Shown: piece after piece, positions 14,101 through 20,238 of the stretch
Position numbering within the stretch: the first letter of the stretch is position 1
How the letters are laid out: each line of letters opens with the position of its first letter
Assembly (NCBI GenBank): GCA_900555705.1
Contig: USLV01000006.1
Span: 1-22,784, forward strand
DNA length: 22,784 nucleotides
Direction: 5' to 3'
Source of the DNA: an uncultured Oscillospiraceae bacterium
GTDB taxonomy: Bacteria; Bacillota; Clostridia; Oscillospirales; Acutalibacteraceae
Made by a program: the position numbers and the translations under genes
The notes under the pieces: model-generated
What the model saw: the letters and a program-made list of their open reading frames with translations, nothing else
What the model was told of the DNA's origin: nothing
Database searches by the model: none

Positions 14101-14129
14101 ACCGAAAACATTTGATCCTCCGGGCTTTT
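14101..14129 (+). other. attR junction of the integrative element
   Basis: Element half-site ACCGAAA leads into core ACATT (14108-14112), then TGA and host half-site TCCTCCGGGCTTTT (14116-14129). The host half-site is the exact reverse complement of 7578-7591 at attL. Confidence 0.85.
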
Positions 14130-14134
14130 GCATA

Positions 14135-15169
14135 CTAGTCATGCGCGGTTGTCGTACCGGTGAGTGTCCCTACCGTGCCGGTAGTGGAGATCAGCAGCTC
14201 CTCGTTGGTAAAACGGCCGGTGTGCCAAAAAATCAGGCTTTCCGCGTCCAGCCAGCGCTGCCGGGGATCCGGGCAGCCCATGACAAGACCGATATAGCAG
14301 CGCCCCTCATATTCGTAGGAGAAGGCCAGGCAGTATCCGGCGCGGTCGTGAAAGCCGGTTTTGAGCCCTGTGACCATGCCGCTCTGATCGCTGACCAGCA
14401 GGTAGTTGCTGTTTTGGAAGGTGCGTGTTTCACCGGAGAGAAGTGTGCGTGTCACCTCGTGCTGCGCAACAATCTCCGCAATACGAGGATCGAGCAGCGC
14501 CTGGCGGCAGATCAGCACCAGATCCCGCGCTGTGGTGAGATGCCTGTCGGCATCGTAGCCGTCGGGATTGAGAAAGGTTGTGTCTGTGGCGCCGAAGCTA
14601 TGTGCCAGATCGGTCATATGTGCACTGAACAGCGCCGCTGCTTCTCTGGCCGGAAGCGCCGGATCTCCGGCAAGTTTCCGGCCAACCCCGACGCCGAGGA
14701 CATAGCCCGCGTCGCAGCCGGAGGAGAGCAGCAACCCCTCGACCAGCATGCGGACGGTCAGCCGCATCCCCTCCTCCAATCCGGCACGACTCGCGTCATA
14801 CATGACGGGTTCGAGCATATCCGCGCCGACCGTCATCTCCTCCTCTTCCCGGCAGTACAGGAGGGCGGTAATCGCGGTCATCAGCTTGGTGATGCTGGCT
14901 GGCGCAACCAGCCGGTCCGCCTCACGCTCAAAAAAGGTCTCCCCTGTCTCCACCTCATAGAGAATTGCCACAGGTGAGGCCAGCTGTTCCGTGGGAAAGG
15001 GCGGTCGTGTCGGCACTGTTGTAGCTGCGGTGGTAGGCTGTGTGATGGTCGTGCCGCTGCTCAATATCCCCGTCGACTGGCTTTCCGTCGGAGAGACGGC
15101 GGACTGACAGCCGGAAAACAGAAGGACGGCTGCCAAAAGCGCTGCGGAAGCGGAGAAAAGACGACGCAT
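14135..15169 (-). CDS. D-alanyl-D-alanine carboxypeptidase (S11-type), lipoprotein
   Basis: A 344-residue extracytoplasmic enzyme that trims the terminal D-Ala from peptidoglycan stem peptides. ATG 15169 follows AGGAGGG; the reading frame is open further upstream but overlaps the thioesterase gene. A lipobox LFSGC puts the lipidated cysteine at Cys21, followed by a Ser/Thr/Pro linker to ~60. The active-site motif SITK has Ser92 and Lys95, and KTG is at 270-272. The second motif reads SGC (Ser150, Cys152) where the family typically has SxN (SGNDA). Extra C-terminal beta-rich anchor domains of PBP5 are absent; the lipid takes that role. The upstream thioesterase stop is 16 bases away, so they are probably co-transcribed. 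Its own downstream terminator was split by the element. Confidence 0.88.
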   Translation of the reverse strand: MRRLFSASAALLAAVLLFSGCQSAVSPTESQSTGILSSGTTITQPTTAATTVPTRPPFPTEQLASPVAILYEVETGETFFEREADRLVAPASITKLMTAITALLYCREEEEMTVGADMLEPVMYDASRAGLEEGMRLTVRMLVEGLLLSSGCDAGYVLGVGVGRKLAGDPALPAREAAALFSAHMTDLAHSFGATDTTFLNPDGYDADRHLTTARDLVLICRQALLDPRIAEIVAQHEVTRTLLSGETRTFQNSNYLLVSDQSGMVTGLKTGFHDRAGYCLAFSYEYEGRCYIGLVMGCPDPRQRWLDAESLIFWHTGRFTNEELLISTTGTVGTLTGTTTAHD

Positions 15170-15185
15170 AGAAGACTCCCTCCTG

Positions 15186-15944
15186 TCAGATGGATGATCC
15201 AAAGGGCTCAACAGTGGCGCGCGCCTCAAAACAGGTTCCTCTGGCATGTGTACCGGTGACAAAAAGGAAACCATCCTGCTCGCCGTGATAGAGGGTAAGC
15301 CGGTCTCCCTCACGCGCCTCGGCGGCATATTGGATGGAAAACGAGGTGATCCGGCGACCATCCATGCCGCCGGGCAGATAGTCGCAGAGCAGGTCCGCAT
15401 AGACGGTGTTGTTGAGATGGTGGTTCCAGTCGGTCTGGGACCAGCCGACCAGAAACTCCCCCGCCGGCGAAAGCTGCCCGGGCGCGTGCCATTTGACCGG
15501 ATCGGGGCAGCTACAGGAGCGGTCGGGCTGACAGGGAACCCCGAATTCATCAAAGCGGCTGGGACGCAGCAGCTTATGGGTCTCGACGTCCACCAGCGCA
15601 AAGGCAGAGACACTTTCAATCAGCAGGTTTCCGGACTGGTCGAGAAAGCGGTAGCAGCGGAAAAATTGCACCCCGCGGTTGTCGCGGTGCCAGGTCTCCA
15701 CCGTAACCGGCTCTGCCAGTACAGGGGCACGATGGATCACGCTGTTGAGTCGTGTCAGCACAAAGGCGAGCCCATGCCGATAGAGCTCGGCAAAGCCGAG
15801 ACCGCCCTCTCCGAAATGCAGCTCCCCCACCTCCTGCTGCAGCTTGAGCTGGTTGGACGGACGCAGCAGGCGATCCTTGCCTGCGTCAAAGCTGGCAATA
15901 TGGGTGTCCCAGCGGTAGTCCTTTTTCACCGGGTAAGTTGGCAT
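15186..15944 (-). CDS. Acyl-ACP thioesterase
   Basis: A 252-residue double hot-dog thioesterase that would hydrolyse acyl-ACP and release free fatty acids in the cytoplasm. The N-terminal half has RLNSVIHRAPVLAEPVTVET followed by WHRDNRGVQFFRCYRFLDQS, typical of bacterial FatA/FatB-like enzymes. The second half has the signature WNHHLNNTVYADLLCDYLP, with the Asn/His of the active-site region. I chose ATG 15944 (MPTYPVKKDYRW) because AAGAGG lies 10 bases upstream; a TTG nine bases earlier would sit on top of that site. It is first of a two-gene unit with the carboxypeptidase. Its substrate chain length cannot be read from the sequence. Confidence 0.88.
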   Translation of the reverse strand: MPTYPVKKDYRWDTHIASFDAGKDRLLRPSNQLKLQQEVGELHFGEGGLGFAELYRHGLAFVLTRLNSVIHRAPVLAEPVTVETWHRDNRGVQFFRCYRFLDQSGNLLIESVSAFALVDVETHKLLRPSRFDEFGVPCQPDRSCSCPDPVKWHAPGQLSPAGEFLVGWSQTDWNHHLNNTVYADLLCDYLPGGMDGRRITSFSIQYAAEAREGDRLTLYHGEQDGFLFVTGTHARGTCFEARATVEPFGSSI

Positions 15945-16002
15945 AAGAGTCAAACCTCTTTTCTTAGACTGGCCGGATTTTTGGAGAATATGCTTTTAAT
16001 GG

Positions 16003-16217
16003 AAAAAGAGCGCCGGAGGCGCTCTGAGACTGTTGAAAAAGGATAACGGAGGGAGGGGGAACCGTCAGGGTTCCCCCCTCGCGCAACAATCACCCGCCCG
16101 CAGGCGTCAAAAGAGGGGAAATCGTTCGATTTTCCCCTCTTTTGCTCAGCTTGGCGTAAATGGCCGGCTTTAGCCGGGCTTTTTCGACAAGCTGAGAGCG
16201 CCTCCGGCGCTCTTTTT
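16003..16217. repeat. Palindromic intergenic repeat (MITE-like), ~215 bp
   Basis: Bases 16003-16025 are the exact reverse complement of 16195-16217 (23 bp), and similarity continues inward to about 40 bp with scattered mismatches. Each end is itself a hairpin (AGAGCGCC, three bases, GGCGCTCT). The interior has hairpins at 16055-16077, 16109-16143 and about 16162-16179. It fills most of the gap between serS and the thioesterase gene. It could be a non-autonomous insertion or a REP-like repeat; no gene is inside. Confidence 0.7.
16109..16143. terminator. Bidirectional terminator downstream of serS
   Basis: Arms 16109-16121 and 16131-16143 form a 13-bp stem starting AAAAGAGGGG and ending CCCCTCTTTT, with further pairs in the loop. 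U-runs exist on both strands, so it can end serS transcripts arriving on the - strand. Confidence 0.75.
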
Positions 16218-16242
16218 CAGCTGATTCCATCAGATCGGCCGG

Positions 16243-17514
16243 TTATCGAATGACATCCACACCCATATAGGGGCGCAGCACCTCCGGCACGGTTACAGAG
16301 CCGTCTGCATTCTGGTAGTTCTCGAGAATGGCGGCAACCGTGCGGCCGACGGCGACACCGGAGCCGTTGAGGGTGTGCACCAGCTGCGCCTTATCCTTGG
16401 CATCCTTTTTGAAGCGGATCGCGGCACGACGTGCCTGGAAATCCTCGAAATTCGAACAGCTCGAAATCTCAACATACCGGCCGTAAGACGGCATCCAGAC
16501 TTCGATGTCATAGGTCTTGGCGCTGGAGAAACCGAGATCGCCGGTCGAAAGCGTCACCACGCGATAGGGCAGTCCAAGCAGCTGCAATACCCGCTCAGCG
16601 TCATTTGTCAGCTTCTCGAGCTCCTCATAGCTGGTCGCCGGATCCGCGAATTTGACCAGCTCGACCTTGTTGAACTGGTGCTGGCGGATGAGACCGCGGG
16701 TGTCACGGCCGGCGCTGCCCGCCTCTGCCCGGAAACAGGCGGAATAGGCGCAATATTTGATGGGAAGCTTTGCGCCATCGAGGATCTCGTCACGGTGCAT
16801 GTTCGTGACCGGAACCTCGGCGGTCGGGATGAGGAAATAGTCGTCGTTTACGAGCTTGAAGGCATCCTCCTCGAATTTCGGGAGCTGCCCGGTGCCGGTC
16901 ATCGAGGCACGGTTCACCATATAGGGTGGCAAAATCTCGGTATAGCCATGTTCCGTGTGGGTGTTGAGGAAGAAGTTGATGATGGAGCGCTCGAGCCGGG
17001 CGCCGAGGCCGCGATAAAAATGGAACCGCGCGCCGGTCACCTTAGCGGCCGTTTCGGGATCGAGAATCCCGAGATTCGCGCCGATATCCCAGTGGGCCAG
17101 CGGCTCAAAATCGAATTTGGTCGGCTCGCCCCAATGGCGCATATCGAGATTTTCCGTGTCGTCTTTGCCGTATGGTACGCTCTCGTGCGGGATATTCGGA
17201 ACCGAGAGCAGAAGGTTTCGCTGCTCGCCCTCGAGCTCGGAGAGCCGGGCGCCGAGCGTCTTCCCCTCGTCGGCAAGCGCCTTCATCCGCTCCATGATCG
17301 CGGAGACATCGCCGCCCTCCTTTTTGATGCGGGGAATATCGCGGCTTGCCGCGTTCTGCTCCGCCTTGAGCGAATCCGCCCGGCCACTGACGGCGCGGCG
17401 CTCCGCGTCGATTTCCAGAATCCGATCGATGACCGCGTCCATATCCTTGTTGCGGGAACGCATGGCCTGCTTTACCTGCTCCGGATTGGCACGAACGACC
17501 TTGATGTCCAACAT
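16243..17514 (-). CDS. serS: Seryl-tRNA synthetase
   Basis: A 423-residue class II synthetase that charges tRNA-Ser, full length for the bacterial family. It starts [18 protein letters not shown], followed by the long antiparallel coiled-coil tRNA-binding arm (about residues 30-105). Motif 2 is [20 protein letters not shown] (from 260). Motif 3 is [19 protein letters not shown] (383-401). ATG follows AAGGGAG. It lies 50 bases after parB. The gap has only a 6-bp hairpin (17537-17552) and no T-box, so it probably depends on the parAB transcript. Confidence 0.98.
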   Translation of the reverse strand: MLDIKVVRANPEQVKQAMRSRNKDMDAVIDRILEIDAERRAVSGRADSLKAEQNAASRDIPRIKKEGGDVSAIMERMKALADEGKTLGARLSELEGEQRNLLLSVPNIPHESVPYGKDDTENLDMRHWGEPTKFDFEPLAHWDIGANLGILDPETAAKVTGARFHFYRGLGARLERSIINFFLNTHTEHGYTEILPPYMVNRASMTGTGQLPKFEEDAFKLVNDDYFLIPTAEVPVTNMHRDEILDGAKLPIKYCAYSACFRAEAGSAGRDTRGLIRQHQFNKVELVKFADPATSYEELEKLTNDAERVLQLLGLPYRVVTLSTGDLGFSSAKTYDIEVWMPSYGRYVEISSCSNFEDFQARRAAIRFKKDAKDKAQLVHTLNGSGVAVGRTVAAILENYQNADGSVTVPEVLRPYMGVDVIR

Positions 17515-17564
17515 AGCTGATCTCCCTTTCTATTCCGGCGGATTCCTCCGCCCTGTTGTGCTGT

Positions 17565-18422
17565 CTATATCTCCGGCGAAAGGCCGTTTGCAAGCGACTG
17601 CAAATCCTCGCGGTCGTAAAACTCGATCTGTAAAACGCCGCCCTTCCGGTTCTCGATCACCTTGACACGGCGGCCGAGATGCTCGCTGAGCGACAGCTCC
17701 ACCTCATCAAACAGGCTGTCGCGGGCGAAGGCCTGTCTGGCTGTCGCGGGACGCGCCTCGTGGGAGGATTTGGCCATCCGCTCGAGCTCCCGGACCGAGA
17801 GACCCTTGGAAACAGCGGTCTCAGCGGCGGCCAGCTGCTCCGCCTCGGTGGAAAACGAGAGGACGGCGCGCGCATGACCGGCAGAAAGCCGTCCGGAGGC
17901 GACCTGTTCGGCGACGGCGTCCGGCAGGTGCAGCAGCCGGAGCGCGTTCGCCACGGCGGGACGGGATTTGTTGACCGCGCGGGCGGTCTCCTCCTGCGTC
18001 AATCCGTAAGATTCCATCAGCGTGCGGTAGCCGAGCGCCTCCTCCATCGGGTTGAGATCCTCACGCTGGAGATTTTCAATCAACGCGAGCTCGGCGGCCT
18101 CCTGATCCGACATCTCCCGGATCACAACCGGCACCTCGTCCAGCCCGGCGAGCCGGGAGGCGCGCCAGCGCCTCTCCCCCGCGACCAGCTGATAGGAGCC
18201 GTCGGCGAGCGGGCGCACAAGAAGCGGCTGCAAAACGCCGTGCTGAGCGATGGAGTCCGCGAGCTCGGCCAGCGCCTCGTCGTCGAACTGCTTGCGGGGC
18301 TGCGCGCGGTTGGGGACAATGTCCAGAATGCGCAGCGAGACGGTTTTGCCCGCTTCCTCGACGCTGTTTTCTGCGAACAGCGCGTCCAGTCCCTTGCCGA
18401 GACCGCCTTTTTTGATCGCCAT
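17565..18422 (-). CDS. parB: ParB/Spo0J chromosome-partitioning protein
   Basis: A 285-residue parS-binding, CTP-dependent DNA clamp used in chromosome segregation. It starts MAIKKGGLGKGLDALF, the usual ParA-stimulating tail. The ParB domain holds VAGERRWRASRLAGLDEVPV (GERRWRA 82-88) and ENLQREDLNPMEEA (116-129). The helix-turn-helix region with SRPAVANALRLLHLP follows, and a C-terminal dimerisation end. AGGAGG overlaps the parA stop region and the two genes are 12 bases apart, so they are an operon. No parS site (TGTTTCACGTGAAACA type) is visible in the window. Confidence 0.97.
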   Translation of the reverse strand: MAIKKGGLGKGLDALFAENSVEEAGKTVSLRILDIVPNRAQPRKQFDDEALAELADSIAQHGVLQPLLVRPLADGSYQLVAGERRWRASRLAGLDEVPVVIREMSDQEAAELALIENLQREDLNPMEEALGYRTLMESYGLTQEETARAVNKSRPAVANALRLLHLPDAVAEQVASGRLSAGHARAVLSFSTEAEQLAAAETAVSKGLSVRELERMAKSSHEARPATARQAFARDSLFDEVELSLSEHLGRRVKVIENRKGGVLQIEFYDREDLQSLANGLSPEI

Positions 18423-18434
18423 ATCAGCGCCTCC

Positions 18435-19196
18435 TCATGGTTTGCTCAAAAGCTCCTCGGCCAGCCGGTCATAGGCCAGCGCACCCTTGGAGGAGCGATC
18501 GTAGTAGTTGACGGGTTTGCCGAAGCTCGGCGCCTCCGAAAGGCGCACGCTGCGCGGGATCGCGGAAGCGAAAACTTTCCGCGGGAAAAATCGTTTGACT
18601 TCTGCGACAACCTGCTGGGTGAGGTTGAGACGGCCGTCGTACATGGTCAGCACCACACCCTCGAGATCCAGCGCCGGATTATACAGCCGTTTGACCTGCC
18701 GTACCGTGGTCATCAGCTGCGACATGCCGTCCAGCGCGTAGTATTCGCATTGCAGCGGCACAAGAAAGCTGTCGGCGGCGCAGAGTGCATTGAGGCTGAG
18801 CAGTCCGAGCGAGGGCGGACAGTCGATAAACAGGTAGTCATAGGTATCGCGCAGCACGGCGAGCACCGCCTTGAGACGGCTTTCGCGGCGATTTTGCTCA
18901 ACGAGCTCGATCTCCGCTCCCGCGAGACGAACGCTGCACGGCAGCAGATCGACATTGCGGAATGCCGTGTGGACGACCGCTTCCGATGCCTCCGCGAGCC
19001 CGATCAACAGCTCATAGGTGGAAACGCCGACCTCCCGCTTGTCGAGGCCAAGGCCGCTGGTGGCGTTGCCCTGGGGATCGAGGTCGACAAGCAGGCAGCG
19101 TTTGCCGGCTGCGCCGACAGCAGAGGTCAGATTGACCGCCGTCGTGGTTTTGCCGACCCCGCCCTTCTGATTGAATACCGCGATGATCTTGCCCAT
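18435..19196 (-). CDS. parA: ParA/Soj chromosome-partitioning ATPase
   Basis: A 253-residue deviant-Walker ATPase working with ParB in origin segregation and control of replication initiation. The deviant Walker A KGGVGKTTT lies at 11-19, Walker A' VDLDPQGN near 37-44, and the Walker B strand LFIDCPPSLGLLS follows. I chose ATG 19196 (MGKIIAVFNQ) because it gives the standard Soj N-terminus behind AGAGGGG; an upstream TTG in frame would add nine untypical residues. It is first gene of the parA-parB-serS unit, with a TATAAT promoter about 40 bases upstream. Confidence 0.97.
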   Translation of the reverse strand: MGKIIAVFNQKGGVGKTTTAVNLTSAVGAAGKRCLLVDLDPQGNATSGLGLDKREVGVSTYELLIGLAEASEAVVHTAFRNVDLLPCSVRLAGAEIELVEQNRRESRLKAVLAVLRDTYDYLFIDCPPSLGLLSLNALCAADSFLVPLQCEYYALDGMSQLMTTVRQVKRLYNPALDLEGVVLTMYDGRLNLTQQVVAEVKRFFPRKVFASAIPRSVRLSEAPSFGKPVNYYDRSSKGALAYDRLAEELLSKP

Positions 19197-19232
19197 GCCG
19201 CCCCTCTTTTCCCGAAAATTCAAAGTAGATTT

Positions 19233-19261
19233 ATTATAGCACGCTTTTTCCCGAGAATAAA
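19233..19261 (-). promoter_or_regulatory. Promoter of the parA-parB-serS unit
   Basis: On the - strand a perfect -10 TATAAT (19233-19238) has a weak -35 TTTATT (19256-19261) at 17-base spacing. Transcription would begin about 30 bases before the parA start. Confidence 0.6.
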
Positions 19262-19291
19262 GAGGGTTTGCGGAAAAAAGCGGACAGAAAA

Positions 19292-19324
19292 GCAGCCGAT
19301 TCCCGGAAAAAGGAAATCGGCTGC
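19292..19324 (-). terminator. Terminator of the signal-peptide/TM protein gene
   Basis: GCAGCCGATT (19292-19301) pairs perfectly with AATCGGCTGC (19315-19324), and the - strand continues TTTTCTG. It isolates the upstream gene from the parA operon. Confidence 0.8.
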
Positions 19325-19337
19325 GGAGAATGAACGG

Positions 19338-20069
19338 TCAAAGAGATTGTTTGCGCCGTTTCCGAAGACGCAGCAAAAGCACGACAAGCAGAATCACAGC
19401 GAGCAGCGCAGCGCCCGCTATCAGCAGGATGCCTCGCCAATTTGGGACAAAGGAGCGGGCGATATCCAGCTGAATGTTATTTTTTTCAACATTCAGCGCC
19501 ACTGCCTGTTCTTCGAAGTTCGGAACCTCATCCCGCAGAAACGCGAACATCGGCTCCCGGTTGTCTGCCGACTCGATGGAAACCATCAACCGATTGGTCG
19601 CCTCATTCAGACCCAGCTGATAGATCCCGAAGCGCGTCATCTGCGGGGTGAGTGCCTCCTGTATGCTTTGCAGATAGGAGATGGAATAGGGTTGAATCCG
19701 GATGGTATACAGATCATCGGTGAGCGTCGCCTCATCGACGGGCAATGTACCACCGTACCGCGCAGCGAGCTCATCCACTGCCGTCCCCACCAGCTCCTCC
19801 GTCAGCAGAGCGGCTATCCGCTCCGACGCCGCCTGGTTGGTGACGGAGACGACAAGCCGATTGTCCTCGGCGATATGGATGCCGGCGATGTCTCCCCCGG
19901 CATAGGCCGCTTTTTTTCCGCCGAGCTGATCCAGCAGCCTGGAACCGACAATGGCACTCAGTGAATGGCGGCACTCATCCGGGGCCGTTTCCTTCGCCGC
20001 TGCGGGCAGGACGGAAAACAACAGAATTGTCAAGGCGACGGACAGCCAGCGCATACAAAACGATTTCAT
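19338..20069 (-). CDS. Exported, C-terminally membrane-anchored protein of unknown function
   Basis: A 243-residue protein. ATG 20069 (MKSFCMRWLSVALTILLFSV) follows AGGAGG by nine bases; earlier in-frame starts lack a ribosome site. The signal peptide probably ends at LPAAAKETA. The extracytoplasmic part (about 30-205) has no family motif I recognise; it contains RLVVSVTNQAASERIAALLT and a later RLMVSIESADNREPMFAFLR, which look like two repeated alpha/beta units. A single transmembrane helix (about 211-233) and a basic KRRKQSL tail anchor it. It has its own promoter and terminator. The function is unknown. Confidence 0.75.
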   Translation of the reverse strand: MKSFCMRWLSVALTILLFSVLPAAAKETAPDECRHSLSAIVGSRLLDQLGGKKAAYAGGDIAGIHIAEDNRLVVSVTNQAASERIAALLTEELVGTAVDELAARYGGTLPVDEATLTDDLYTIRIQPYSISYLQSIQEALTPQMTRFGIYQLGLNEATNRLMVSIESADNREPMFAFLRDEVPNFEEQAVALNVEKNNIQLDIARSFVPNWRGILLIAGAALLAVILLVVLLLRLRKRRKQSL

Positions 20070-20168
20070 AAAACGGCACCTCCTCTGCATTTTAAGAAAC
20101 GCGCTGCAAAACAATACGGGCATCTGTAGTATCAACAACCCCATCAAAGCAAATATTTTCTATAAGAA

Positions 20169-20196
20169 ATTATACATATATTTTTATAAATGTAAA
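20169..20196 (-). promoter_or_regulatory. Promoter of the signal-peptide/TM protein gene
   Basis: On the - strand, TTTACA (20191-20196) and TATAAT (20169-20174) are 16 bases apart in very AT-rich DNA. The leader to ATG 20069 would be about 95 bases. Confidence 0.65.
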
Positions 20197-20238
20197 TAGA
20201 TTTGCGGGTTTATCTTAAAATAAATAATTGAAATGATA

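Larger units (their letters stand above)
7591..14112. mobile_element. 6.5-kb serine-recombinase integrative element
   Basis: The boundaries are set by the shared core ACATT at 7591-7595 and 14108-14112, giving a 6,517-bp insert counting one core copy. Host half-sites outside the cores (7578-7591 and 14116-14129) are perfect reverse complements that rebuild one terminator. The element contains a large serine recombinase, a TnpW-like protein, Orf7/Orf8-like regulators, a TIR protein, an acetyltransferase, an Ntn hydrolase and a CD3324-family protein. Its base composition is clearly more AT-rich than the flanking host genes. It encodes no relaxase, type IV secretion or replication protein, so it looks like a transposon of the Tn4451/Tn5397 recombinase type that has lost, or never had, transfer functions. 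Confidence 0.9.

Noticed and set aside
17515..17564. T-box riboswitch upstream of serS
   Set aside because: Only 50 bases separate parB and serS, too short; just a 6-bp hairpin is present.
17515..19337. parS site near parAB
   Set aside because: I scanned for a CACGTG-centred TGTTTCAC palindrome and found none here or elsewhere in the window.
17679..19964. Very long + strand reading frame (761 codons) opposite parB and parA
   Set aside because: It is antisense to three well-supported genes, lacks family motifs and a ribosome site, and is explained by GC-biased third positions.
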